The notes beneath the pieces were generated by a model that made no database searches, had not been told where the DNA came from, and saw nothing but the letters and a program-made list of their open reading frames with translations. From assembly GCA_024710445.1 (NCBI GenBank), contig JANJUT010000134.1, positions 1 to 29,503 of the forward strand: 29,503 nucleotides of DNA, given 5' to 3'. A program made the translations under genes and the position numbers. Position 1 is the first letter of the stretch, and each line of letters opens with the position of its first letter. Positions 22,376 through 29,503 of the stretch are shown here, one piece after another. This stretch comes from Thiobacillus sp. (GTDB lineage Bacteria > Pseudomonadota > Gammaproteobacteria > Burkholderiales > Thiobacillaceae).

Positions 22376-23594
22376 GCCGCTTCCCATTCTGCCTGGGGCA
22401 TACGATTCCACACGGCCTTCTGCCCTGAAGGGCACAAGCGCCCGTAGTGGATTGGAGTCCCGGCAAACCACATTTCCAATTTTGCCCGGGGCGACGCTGG
22501 GCATGCTTGGCGGCGGTCAGCTCGGCCGCATGTTCACCCTCGCCGCGCGCACCATGGGCTACAAGGTCATGGTGCTCGACCCGGATGCCGCCAGCCCGGC
22601 CGGTCAAATGGCCGACGTGCATCTGCAAGCGGATTACACGGATCTCGCCGCGCTGAAAAAGCTGGGAGAAAGCTGCGCCGCCGTCACCACCGAATTCGAG
22701 AACGTGCCTGCGGCCAGCCTGAACGAACTCGCACGCCATTGCCGGGTGGCCCCCGGCGCTGAAGCCGTGGCGATCGTGCAGGACCGCAGCCATGAAAAAT
22801 CCTGGCTGGCGGGCAACGGATTTGCCACGGCGCCGTTTGCGCTGGTCAACAGCGAGGCCGACCTTGCAGCCGCGCTGACCGTGACCGGCACACCCGCGCT
22901 CCTGAAAGTGGCGCGCCTGGGCTACGACGGCAAGGGGCAAGCGCGCGTCGGGTCGCTCGATGAAGCACGTGCGGCCTATCAGGAATTTGGCAGCCAGCCC
23001 TGCGTGCTGGAGGGCTTCGTCAGACTTGAGCGCGAAGTATCGGTGGTGCTGGCGCGTGACGATGCCGGCCAGTGCGCCCTCTTTCCACTGGCCGAAAACC
23101 GCCATGACAACGGCATACTCGATGTCACCATCGTCCCCGCCCGCGTATCCGGCAGTCTTGCGCAGCAGGCGTGCGACACCGCCCGCGCGGTGGCCGACAA
23201 GCTTGGCTATGTCGGCGTCATGGCGGTCGAATTCTTCATCGCTGGCGGCCAGCTGATGATCAATGAAATCGCCCCGCGCCCGCACAACTCGGGACACTAC
23301 ACGCTGGATGCCTGTGTCACCGACCAGTTCGAGCAACAGGTGCGCGCGCTATGCGGTTTGCCGCTGGGTGATCCGCGTCTGCTGTCACCGGTGGCGATGG
23401 TCAACATCCTCGGCGACCGCTGGCACGATGGCGGGCCGCATTGGGATACGCTGCTGGCCCATACCAACATCAAGCTGCACCTGTACGGCAAACAGGCCGC
23501 CCGGCCGGGGCGCAAGATGGGGCACTTCAACGTGCTGGATACAGACGTGGAATCGGCCCTGCAACTGGCCGAGCGCATGCGCAATGCGCTGTAG
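22365..23594 (+). CDS. purK: N5-carboxyaminoimidazole ribonucleotide synthase with an N-terminal repeat insertion
   Basis: ATP-grasp enzyme that carboxylates AIR using ATP and bicarbonate. The 409 residues have the expected GGGQLGRM motif at 49-56, the ATP-grasp core and the late [15 protein letters not shown] motif. The family protein would run from the first residues directly into [14 protein letters not shown]. Here a 31-residue insertion (13-43) lies between two copies of PILPGA, encoded by a palindromic repeat (22399-22460) plus a duplicated 17-bp target. The insertion is in frame with no stop, so the enzyme is probably still made; it lies upstream of the catalytic core. Confidence 0.97.
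   Translation: MSNKPLPILPGAYDSTRPSALKGTSARSGLESRQTTFPILPGATLGMLGGGQLGRMFTLAARTMGYKVMVLDPDAASPAGQMADVHLQADYTDLAALKKLGESCAAVTTEFENVPAASLNELARHCRVAPGAEAVAIVQDRSHEKSWLAGNGFATAPFALVNSEADLAAALTVTGTPALLKVARLGYDGKGQARVGSLDEARAAYQEFGSQPCVLEGFVRLEREVSVVLARDDAGQCALFPLAENRHDNGILDVTIVPARVSGSLAQQACDTARAVADKLGYVGVMAVEFFIAGGQLMINEIAPRPHNSGHYTLDACVTDQFEQQVRALCGLPLGDPRLLSPVAMVNILGDRWHDGGPHWDTLLAHTNIKLHLYGKQAARPGRKMGHFNVLDTDVESALQLAERMRNAL
22399..22460 (+). repeat. Palindromic repeat copy A, inserted in purK
   Basis: The left arm CATACGATTCCACACGG and right arm CCCGTAGTGGATTGGAGTCC form an imperfect palindrome with an inner hairpin TGCCC-TGAA-GGGCA. Both arms recur in copy B at 25698-25741. Flanking 17-bp segments (22383-22399 and 22476-22492) match at 14 of 17 positions and look like a diverged target duplication. 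The net insertion is 93 bp, which preserves the purK frame. Confidence 0.8.
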
Positions 23595-24030
23595 CGCATC
23601 AGTCAAGGCTGGCCAAATCAGCGCTTTCTTACTGGTTGTGGCTTTCTGCAGCGCCTGTGCCGCAGAAAGCTCCGAGCAGATCCCCCTGCACATCGGGCAA
23701 CATGTCTTCGAGGTTGAAGTCGCCGCCACCCCACAGCAACGTAAACGCGGCCTGATGCAGCGCGATGCGCTCCCGGCCAATGGCGGCATGTTGTTTGTGT
23801 TCGAACAGGCGGGACGGCATTGCTTCTGGATGCGCAACACCCCCCTGCCCCTGTCGATTGCCTTTGCCGGGCCCAACGGCCGCATCATCAACCTCGCCGA
23901 CATGCAGCCGTTTACCGATACCTTCCATTGCCCAAGTGCCGACGCACGCTACGCGCTGGAAGTATCGCAAGGCGGATTCCAGCAACGCGGCATTGTGCCG
24001 GGCGACCAGATCACCGGCCTGCCGCAGTAG
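23584..24030 (+). CDS. DUF192 family exported protein
   Basis: A 148-residue protein with an N-terminal hydrophobic signal (about residues 12-28, AFLLVVAFCSACAA) followed by a DUF192 domain. The domain has the family motif FWMRNTPLPLSIAF and the later LEVSQGGFQQRGIVPGD. The molecular function of DUF192 is unknown. The ATG at 23584 overlaps the purK stop by 11 nt, so it is likely co-transcribed with purEK. The cysteines before the domain make a lipoprotein signal possible but the lipobox is poor. Confidence 0.88.
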   Translation: MRCSASVKAGQISAFLLVVAFCSACAAESSEQIPLHIGQHVFEVEVAATPQQRKRGLMQRDALPANGGMLFVFEQAGRHCFWMRNTPLPLSIAFAGPNGRIINLADMQPFTDTFHCPSADARYALEVSQGGFQQRGIVPGDQITGLPQ

Positions 24031-24037
24031 CCCACAA

Positions 24038-25051
24038 TCAGGGCGTGATGGATTGCAATCTGAGTTCCACTTCGCTGCCGTTGTCGTCGCTTCGCAGCAC
24101 ACGCACCGGCAGATAAAAACGGTCGATTGCCAGCCAGATTTCAAAGCGGCCATCGCCATCAGCCACCCGTGCCAGATGCAACGTGCGCAATGCGCCCAGC
24201 GCCGTTTCCAGAACCGCTTCCCCGCGCGCCTCGTAAGTGTAGTCGCGCAGCTTTTTGCCATTGAATACGCGATAACTCAATGAGCTAGCCGTTGGCGGTG
24301 CAGTCAACGCCAGTTGAAAAATCAGGCTGAGCGCATCCTGCACCTCGCCCTGGTACGCAAAGTGGCGCGGCACACCCTTCGTCGGCATGAACGTCAGTTG
24401 GCCCTGCCCGGGATTGAAATGCGCGCGACTATGCTTGTCGCCACGCTGATCCCAGAATTCTTCCGGCTGCAGCCCGTATGGCGTAATGCGGCCACGACTG
24501 GTCTGCACGAAACGACCGCGATAGAACACGCCGGCCAGACCTGTCGCCCCGGCCACGCTGACCAGCGTATAGCGCTCGCCCTCGTTCACCCACTGCAAGG
24601 TCTGCTCGCCCGATGCCAGACCGTAACGCACCTGAAAATGCAGCTTGAGCCGCGGGGGCAAGGCATTTAACGGTGGCGGGACATCCTCGACCAGTACGGG
24701 CACGACTGCCGATACCGCCTCAGCGCGGGCAACGTCCACTATCTCGTCAGCATCAGCGGCAATTTGAGGCGTGGCGGCGATGGCAGTCGGATCAAGCGGC
24801 TCAGAAAATTCGGTCGCCGCAGGCTTCGACCGCAACGGCGGCGGGTGTTCAACAGGGGGGCGAGGTTGCGTAGCCGGGACAGGTACGGTCGCGGGCTTCG
24901 ACACAGCAGCCAGCTGTACTTCCAGAGGCCGGGAAGGCGACGGCGGCTTCCATGGCGGGATCACCCAGTCCGGCCCCCCGAACAAGCTAACGTGCAGCAA
25001 CAGCGATGCGCCCAAAGCCAGCCACCATGATGGGCGAAGGCTGCGCCCCAT
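24038..25051 (-). CDS. DUF3108 protein with N-terminal anchor and proline-rich linker
   Basis: A 337-residue protein with a hydrophobic segment near residues 9-23 and a Pro/Ala-rich linker (about 30-130). The C-terminal DUF3108 domain includes FQVRYGLASGEQ and LSLIFQLAL. DUF3108 proteins are envelope-associated with no assigned function. It starts 5 nt after the other DUF3108 gene, as the last gene of purM-purN-DUF3108-DUF3108, and is convergent with the DUF192 gene. Confidence 0.85.
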   Translation of the reverse strand: MGRSLRPSWWLALGASLLLHVSLFGGPDWVIPPWKPPSPSRPLEVQLAAVSKPATVPVPATQPRPPVEHPPPLRSKPAATEFSEPLDPTAIAATPQIAADADEIVDVARAEAVSAVVPVLVEDVPPPLNALPPRLKLHFQVRYGLASGEQTLQWVNEGERYTLVSVAGATGLAGVFYRGRFVQTSRGRITPYGLQPEEFWDQRGDKHSRAHFNPGQGQLTFMPTKGVPRHFAYQGEVQDALSLIFQLALTAPPTASSLSYRVFNGKKLRDYTYEARGEAVLETALGALRTLHLARVADGDGRFEIWLAIDRFYLPVRVLRSDDNGSEVELRLQSITP

Positions 25052-25056
25052 CCTGT

Positions 25057-25806
25057 CTAGCCCTTTACGCTGGCACGCACCAGGCGCTGTTCAAGCGTAA
25101 CGCCATCCTCTTCCACACGGATTTGCACCGGCAGATTGTTGCGTGCAGGTACGACCCACACGGTGATGGCTTTTTCATCCGGCTGGTGCATGACACGCTG
25201 ATATTGCTGAGTCGCCAGCGTACCGAACGGTGTCTGGATATCGCCGCCCTTGCTGCGGGCATAACGATAATCGTTGAGGTCGCGTCCGCTCACCACCTGC
25301 AGGCTGTAATCGGCCGGTACGCTGGGCGCGAACATGAACTGATAGATCTGCGACAGCTGATCCTGCGCCCCGTTTTGCAGACCGTTCACCTGCCACGATT
25401 TGCCCTTGTATTGATAGGCAATGCTGCGCCGCTTCCAGTCAAGACGCGCTGTAGCCAGTTTATTGGGCGCATCGCTGCGGGCGTGCTGGAATTGGGTCGG
25501 ACGCAGGCCTTGCGGCGTCACCACGCCGGTGCTTTCGAGACGGATATTGCCCGGCCACAACATTTTCAGGGCACCGGTGGCACGCGTCTCGCTCACCAGC
25601 GTATAGCGTGTACCGCTGCGGTTGAATGTATCGGTCACCTGGCCGAGTTTGAGGCCGTTGCGGTACAGGTCGTACACCAGGTTCAGTTGCGACGGGCCAT
25701 ACGATTCCACACGGGCTTTAGCCCGTAGTGGATCGGCGTCCTTTAGGGCGGCCGCCTGGGCCGCGGCGGCGAACAGGCTGGCGGCCAGTAACAGGATTTT
25801 GATCAC
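25057..25806 (-). CDS. DUF3108 periplasmic protein with a repeat-encoded N-terminus
   Basis: A 249-residue protein starting at GTG 25806 (GGAG 7 nt upstream), with a clear signal peptide (ILLLAASLFAAAAQAAA). The DUF3108 domain contains LVYDLYRNGLKLGQV and IYQFMFAP. Residues about 24-37 (ADPLRAKARVESYG), at the start of the mature protein, are encoded by palindromic repeat copy B and are not expected in the family. The stop is followed 5 nt later by the second DUF3108 gene, and purN ends 2 nt upstream. Function unknown. Confidence 0.87.
   Translation of the reverse strand: MIKILLLAASLFAAAAQAAALKDADPLRAKARVESYGPSQLNLVYDLYRNGLKLGQVTDTFNRSGTRYTLVSETRATGALKMLWPGNIRLESTGVVTPQGLRPTQFQHARSDAPNKLATARLDWKRRSIAYQYKGKSWQVNGLQNGAQDQLSQIYQFMFAPSVPADYSLQVVSGRDLNDYRYARSKGGDIQTPFGTLATQQYQRVMHQPDEKAITVWVVPARNNLPVQIRVEEDGVTLEQRLVRASVKG
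25698..25741 (-). repeat. Palindromic repeat copy B, inserted in a DUF3108 gene
   Basis: This 44-bp copy shares the 17-bp left arm CATACGATTCCACACGG exactly with copy A and the right arm at 18 of 20 positions. The inner hairpin ACGGGC-TTTA-GCCCGT replaces the longer loop of copy A. It is read from the opposite strand of copy A relative to the host gene, and both orientations are open. Confidence 0.8.
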
Positions 25807-25808
25807 GC

Positions 25809-26456
25809 TCAGGCTCCAGTGGATAACACTGACTGTGACGCCAAATCGTCCTTCAAGTTTACGCAGCCATGATTGTTTACCAAACGGCCTTCGGCAAACC
25901 AGCGCACCGCCTGCGGGTAGATGCGATGCTCCTGCGCCAGCACGCGCGCGGCCAGGCTGTCTGCCGTATCGTCCGCCCGCACCGGCACGGCTGCCTGAAT
26001 GACGATGGGGCCATGATCGAGTTGTGCGGTGACAAAGTGCACGGTACAGCCGTGAATTTTCACCCCTTCGGCCAGTGCCCGCTCGTGCGTTTTCAGACCG
26101 GGAAAGGCAGGCAGCAGGGAAGGGTGAATATTCAGCAGACGGCCCTCGAAACGGGCGATGAACGCCGGACTGAGGATGCGCATGTAACCTGCCAGCACCA
26201 CCAGATCCGGCTGGTGCCGGTCAATCTCATCAGCCAGCTGCGCATCGAAGATTTCGCGGTCGGGCTGCGCGGTGTGATCGAGCGCAATGGCAGTCAGGCC
26301 ACGCTCACGCGCATACGTCAGCCCCGCTGCCTGCGGCCGGTTGCTGATGACCGCCACCACCTCGATCGGCAGATTCGCTTCGGCGATCGCCCGGAAGTTG
26401 CTGCCGCGCCCGGACAGCAGCACGACTACGCGAGCAGGGCGCGCGCCCTGATTCAC
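25809..26456 (-). CDS. purN: Phosphoribosylglycinamide formyltransferase (folate-dependent)
   Basis: Transfers a formyl group from 10-formyl-THF to GAR in purine synthesis. The 215-residue protein has LLSGRGSNF near the start, the catalytic-region motif [12 protein letters not shown], and [13 protein letters not shown] with the catalytic Asp. The GTG start at 26456 overlaps the purM stop as GTGA, indicating translational coupling. Farther upstream in-frame starts would lie inside purM. Confidence 0.96.
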   Translation of the reverse strand: MNQGARPARVVVLLSGRGSNFRAIAEANLPIEVVAVISNRPQAAGLTYARERGLTAIALDHTAQPDREIFDAQLADEIDRHQPDLVVLAGYMRILSPAFIARFEGRLLNIHPSLLPAFPGLKTHERALAEGVKIHGCTVHFVTAQLDHGPIVIQAAVPVRADDTADSLAARVLAQEHRIYPQAVRWFAEGRLVNNHGCVNLKDDLASQSVLSTGA

Positions 26457-27481
26457 AAATAAATCACCTGCTCCGCGCCATCGGGTCGCGCGACGATTTC
26501 GCCAATCTGCCACACGGTTTCGCCACTCGCCTGCAGATGCGCCATCGCCGCCGCGGCATCCGCTGCCGCTACGACGACGCACATGCCGATGCCGCAGTTG
26601 AAGGTGCGCAGCATTTCGTCCGCTTCGACGTTGCCGGCCTGTTGCAGCCAGTCGAACAGCGGCGGGCGTGTCCACGAGGCGGCATCGACGCGCGCAGCGA
26701 CGCTTTCCGGCAGGCAGCGCGGCAAATTGCCGGTGATGCCACCGCCGGTGATGTGCGCCATGCCCTTGACGTTGAGTTTTTCCATCAGCGCCAGCAACGG
26801 CTTCACATAAATACGGGTCGGCGCCATCACCGCGTCGGCAAACGGACGGCCGTGAAAGTCGGATTTCAGCCCGATGTGGCTGAGGTCGATCAGCTTGCGG
26901 ACCAGCGAATAACCGTTGGAATGCGCGCCGGAAGACGCCAGCCCCAGCACCACGTCGCCTGCCGCGATGCCCTGGCCGCCGATGACCTTGCTCTTTTCCA
27001 CTACGCCGACGGCGAAACCGGCGAGGTCGTATTCGCCGTCCGGATACATGCCCGGCATCTCGGCGGTTTCGCCACCGATCAGCGCACAGCCTGCCTGTTC
27101 GCAGCCGGTGGCAATGCCGGCGATCACCGCTTCGGCCGTATCGAGGCTCAGCTTGCCAGTGGCAAAGTAATCGAGAAAGAACAGCGGCTCGGCGCCCTGC
27201 ACCAGAATATCGTTGACGCTCATCGCCACCAGGTCGATGCCCACGGTGTCATGGCGATTCAGTTCAAACGCCAGCTTCAGCTTGGTACCGACGCCGTCGG
27301 TTCCTGAAACCAGCACCGGTTCCTTGAATTTCTTTGAAATCTCGATCAGCGCGCCAAAGCCACCAATGCCTGCCAGCACTTCGGGACGCATGGTGCGCTT
27401 GGCCAGCGGCTTGATGCGCTCGACCAGCGCATCGCCGGCGTCAATGTCGACACCGGCATCTTTGTAGGAAATGGAAGACAC
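26453..27481 (-). CDS. purM: Phosphoribosylformylglycinamidine cyclo-ligase (AIR synthetase)
   Basis: Makes AIR, the substrate of PurK, from FGAM and ATP. The 342 residues begin [18 protein letters not shown] and contain [22 protein letters not shown] and [13 protein letters not shown]. The start is GTG at 27481, with GGAG 5 nt upstream; this is the conserved family N-terminus. It overlaps purN by 4 nt and diverges from the permease gene across 40 bp. Confidence 0.97.
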   Translation of the reverse strand: MSSISYKDAGVDIDAGDALVERIKPLAKRTMRPEVLAGIGGFGALIEISKKFKEPVLVSGTDGVGTKLKLAFELNRHDTVGIDLVAMSVNDILVQGAEPLFFLDYFATGKLSLDTAEAVIAGIATGCEQAGCALIGGETAEMPGMYPDGEYDLAGFAVGVVEKSKVIGGQGIAAGDVVLGLASSGAHSNGYSLVRKLIDLSHIGLKSDFHGRPFADAVMAPTRIYVKPLLALMEKLNVKGMAHITGGGITGNLPRCLPESVAARVDAASWTRPPLFDWLQQAGNVEADEMLRTFNCGIGMCVVVAAADAAAAMAHLQASGETVWQIGEIVARPDGAEQVIYL

Positions 27482-27509
27482 ACGCGGCTCCAGAATCAAA
27501 AAGTGCGCT

Positions 27510-27515
27510 ATTTTA
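27510..27515 (-). promoter_or_regulatory. Candidate -10 element of purM
   Basis: TAAAAT on the minus strand in the context GGCGGTAAAATAGCGC, 28 nt before the GTG start. It resembles the purE element GCGGTAAAATGCCGCC. The region also carries the start of the divergent permease gene at 27522, so the two transcripts may interfere. Confidence 0.45.
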
Positions 27516-27521
27516 CCGCCT

Positions 27522-29503
27522 ATGCAGCCTATCCGCCCCCCATCCCTGCCAGGCAATCTCTCCTGGCTTGCTCTCGCCGCCCTGCTCGTTTCGGGCGGGC
27601 TGGTCTATGTTCTGGCCCCGATCCTCACGCCTTTCCTGGCCGGCGCCCTGCTGGCCTACATATTCGACCCGCTGGTCGACCGGCTGGAAGCACGCGGCCT
27701 GTCGCGCACCACCGGCACCGTGCTGGTGATCGTGCTGGCCGGACTGGCACTGTTTGCCCTGCTGCTGATTGCCTTGCCGCTGTTTCAGGGGCAGTTTGCC
27801 GAATTGTCGCAACGGGTGCCCGCTGCGCTCGACCTGCTGCAGACCCGCTTCCTGCCCTGGTTGCAGCAGACCTTCAACATCCACATCGACCCCAACCTGG
27901 ATGCGCTCAAGAACTGGCTCACCGAAAAAGCCGCGCAGCAGGGCGCCGACTGGCTGCCCACCCTGCAAACCGGTGCGCTGGCCATCGTCGGCATGCTGGC
28001 CAATCTGCTGCTGATACCCGTGGTGATGTTTTATCTGCTCAAGGACTGGGACGTGATGGTGGCACGGGTCGCCGCCCTCACGCCGCGCCCCTGGGTGAAT
28101 ACGGTCAACCGGATTGCCCGCGCCATGGACCAGGTCGTCGGCGAGTTTCTGCGCGGGCAGATCGCCGTCATGTTCACCTTGTCCGCCTATTACGCGCTGG
28201 CGCTGTGGGCAGCCGGGCTCAATTACGCGCTGCCAATCGGCCTCCTCACCGGGGTGCTGTCGTTCGTGCCGTTTCTCGGGTTTGGCCTGGGACTGATTCT
28301 GGCGCTGCTGGTCGCGCTGCTGCAGTTTGCCGACTGGACCGGGGTGGGCTGGGTCGTGGGTATTTACCTTGCCGGCCAGGTGCTGGAAAGCTACGTCATC
28401 ACCCCGCGCCTGGTGGGTGAGCGGGTGGGCCTGCATCCGGTGGCGGTGGTATTTGCGCTGGCCGCGTTTGGCCAGTTGTTCGGCTTTGTCGGCGTATTGC
28501 TGGCGGTGCCGCTGGCGGCCGTGCTGCTGGTCGCGCTGCGCGAGCTGCGGTGCGCCTATGAAACGAGCGCACTCTACCGCGGCGGCTATAATGCCGGCTC
28601 CCTCGACCCTGCTCACGCTGCCATGTCTGCACCGCCACCCGGCCAACCATTACTCGAATCGCACATCACCTCCCTGCCGCTGATCCACAAAGGCAAGGTG
28701 CGCGACATCTATGGCGTCGGCGACGATGCCCTGCTGATCGTGACCACCGACCGCCTCTCCGCGTTCGATGTCGTCATGCCGACACCGATTCCCGGCAAGG
28801 GCGAAGTCCTCACCCGGGTGTCGGCCTTCTGGTTCAACAAGCTGAAAAACATCGTGCCGAGCCAGGCGCTCGATATCGCGCCTGAATCCGTGGTCACGGC
28901 AAACGAACGCGATCAGGTGGCCGGCCGCGCCATCGTCGTCAGGAAGCTCAAGGCACTGCCGGTCGAGGCCATCGTGCGCGGCTATCTGGTGGGATCGGGC
29001 TGGAAGGAATATCAGGCCAGCCAGTCGGTGTGTGGCATCAAGCTGCCCGCAGGCCTGAAACAGGCCGACCGCCTGCCCGAACCGATCTTCACCCCGTCGA
29101 CCAAGGCGGCCGTGGGGGCACACGACGAAAACATTGCATTTGACACAATGGCCGGATTGATCGGCGCCGATCTGGCCCGGCAAGTTCGGGATGTCAGTCT
29201 TGCCCTGTACAAGACTGCCGCAGAGTATGCGCTCACACATGGCATCATCATTGCCGACACCAAGTTCGAATTTGGCATCGATGAAAGCGGCAAACTGGTG
29301 TGGATCGACGAAGCGCTGACCCCGGATTCCTCTCGTTTCTGGCCTGCCGACCAGTATCAGCCGGGCAGCAACCCGCCCAGCTTCGACAAGCAGTTTGTGC
29401 GCGACTGGCTGGAGGCCTGCGGCTGGAACAAGCAGGCGCCGGGACCGGTGCTACCAGACGAGATCGTGGCAAAGACCGCCGCCAAATACCGCGAGGCAAT
29501 GTC
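27522..29503 (+). CDS. Continuous frame: AI-2E-family permease (PerM type) running in frame into PurC
   Basis: The first 350 or so codons encode a polytopic membrane protein of the AI-2E/PerM family: hydrophobic segments near the start ([20 protein letters not shown]), a long soluble loop, then [29 protein letters not shown] and the C-terminal [19 protein letters not shown]. Families of this type export small molecules or have unknown cargo. No stop codon separates this part from PurC: the frame continues through the purC promoter-like TATAAT (read as TAT AAT) and reaches the purC ATG at codon 368. Each codon from 27522 to beyond 28623 was read and no in-frame stop was found. The permease stop seems lost, or the two are fused. 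The right edge truncates the frame. Confidence 0.8.
   Translation, partial: MQPIRPPSLPGNLSWLALAALLVSGGLVYVLAPILTPFLAGALLAYIFDPLVDRLEARGLSRTTGTVLVIVLAGLALFALLLIALPLFQGQFAELSQRVPAALDLLQTRFLPWLQQTFNIHIDPNLDALKNWLTEKAAQQGADWLPTLQTGALAIVGMLANLLLIPVVMFYLLKDWDVMVARVAALTPRPWVNTVNRIARAMDQVVGEFLRGQIAVMFTLSAYYALALWAAGLNYALPIGLLTGVLSFVPFLGFGLGLILALLVALLQFADWTGVGWVVGIYLAGQVLESYVITPRLVGERVGLHPVAVVFALAAFGQLFGFVGVLLAVPLAAVLLVALRELRCAYETSALYRGGYNAGSLDPAHAAMSAPPPGQPLLESHITSLPLIHKGKVRDIYGVGDDALLIVTTDRLSAFDVVMPTPIPGKGEVLTRVSAFWFNKLKNIVPSQALDIAPESVVTANERDQVAGRAIVVRKLKALPVEAIVRGYLVGSGWKEYQASQSVCGIKLPAGLKQADRLPEPIFTPSTKAAVGAHDENIAFDTMAGLIGADLARQVRDVSLALYKTAAEYALTHGIIIADTKFEFGIDESGKLVWIDEALTPDSSRFWPADQYQPGSNPPSFDKQFVRDWLEACGWNKQAPGPVLPDEIVAKTAAKYREAM
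28587..28592 (+). promoter_or_regulatory. Candidate -10 element of purC
   Basis: TATAAT in GGCGGCTATAATGCCGGC, 30 nt before the purC ATG, in the same GC-flanked style as purE and purM. It lies within the reading frame of the upstream permease, so purC could be expressed on its own even though the frames are continuous. Confidence 0.5.
28623..29503 (+). CDS. purC: SAICAR synthetase, C-terminus beyond the window
   Basis: Phosphoribosylaminoimidazole-succinocarboxamide synthase joins CAIR and aspartate with ATP. From the ATG at 28623 the 293 visible residues begin [20 protein letters not shown]. They contain [21 protein letters not shown] (split across the nucleotide-binding hairpin), [17 protein letters not shown], and [12 protein letters not shown] with [14 protein letters not shown]. 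Only a few C-terminal residues should be missing. The same frame is open upstream into the permease, so the protein may be made from its own start, as a fusion, or both. Confidence 0.93.
   Translation, partial: MSAPPPGQPLLESHITSLPLIHKGKVRDIYGVGDDALLIVTTDRLSAFDVVMPTPIPGKGEVLTRVSAFWFNKLKNIVPSQALDIAPESVVTANERDQVAGRAIVVRKLKALPVEAIVRGYLVGSGWKEYQASQSVCGIKLPAGLKQADRLPEPIFTPSTKAAVGAHDENIAFDTMAGLIGADLARQVRDVSLALYKTAAEYALTHGIIIADTKFEFGIDESGKLVWIDEALTPDSSRFWPADQYQPGSNPPSFDKQFVRDWLEACGWNKQAPGPVLPDEIVAKTAAKYREAM

Noticed and set aside
22399..25741. The two palindromic repeats as ends of one insertion sequence or transposon
   Set aside because: The genes between them are intact housekeeping genes in normal order and no transposase is present; each copy is a self-contained short element.
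27503..28420. Plus-strand frame of 305 codons over the permease
   Set aside because: Its product is Arg/Pro/Ala-rich without hydrophobic segments; the frame starting at 27522 gives a clear polytopic membrane protein.

Overview
The window reads as a chromosomal segment of an obligately or facultatively autotrophic, probably sulfur-oxidising betaproteobacterium close to Thiobacillus. The reasons are three LysR-type CbbR regulators, a form IA and a form II RuBisCO each with its own CbbQ/CbbO activase pair, a complete alpha-carboxysome shell operon, a DsrC/TusE-family protein and betaproteobacterial-type purine genes, all in high-GC DNA. The genus is inferred from gene content and style only.

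Layout. (1) 1-5806, form I unit: cbbL-cbbS-cbbQ1-cbbO1 on the minus strand (cbbO1 runs off the left edge, just before its vWA metal site), with cbbR1 divergent on the plus strand. (2) 5787-11455, form II unit: cbbM-cbbQ2-cbbO2 on the minus strand, with cbbR2 divergent. (3) 11484-19413, carboxysome unit: csoS2-csoSCA-csoS4A-csoS4B-three csoS1 genes-bacterioferritin-like-acRAF-mcdA-mcdB on the minus strand, with cbbR3 divergent. (4) 19414-20531, an eroded segment with AT-rich nested palindromes and frameshifted remnants, one of them the C-terminal part of a subtilisin-like protease. (5) 20532-21450, a rhodanese-domain protein and a single-cysteine DsrC/TusE-like protein. (6) 21450-29503, housekeeping: a DUF486 membrane protein, purE-purK-DUF192 on plus, purM-purN-two DUF3108 genes on minus, and a plus-strand reading frame that runs without a stop from an AI-2E-family permease into purC, which is cut by the right edge just short of its C-terminus.

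How it works together. The three CO2-fixation units share one plan: a regulator divergent from its operon, with an AT-rich palindromic intergenic region. In both RuBisCO units a hairpin with a U-tract separates the RuBisCO gene(s) from the activase genes, which probably sets a high RuBisCO to low activase ratio. The carboxysome operon is unusual because it has no RuBisCO genes at its head. The linked form I enzyme carries features of the non-carboxysomal CbbQ-linked type: a six-residue insertion in the small subunit, and Asn where the H. neapolitanus small subunit has a CsoS2-contacting Asp. The shell operon therefore appears uncoupled from RuBisCO and under its own CbbR.

Other highlights are a dnaX-like A AAA AAG frameshift signal in csoS2 with an upstream Shine-Dalgarno-like stimulator, a 57-codon McdB gene overlapping mcdA by 4 nt, a palindromic repeat inserted in frame into purK and into a DUF3108 gene, a perfect 12-bp hairpin between cbbL and cbbS, and the permease-PurC read-through frame. 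No tRNA, rRNA, CRISPR array or intact insertion sequence was seen.
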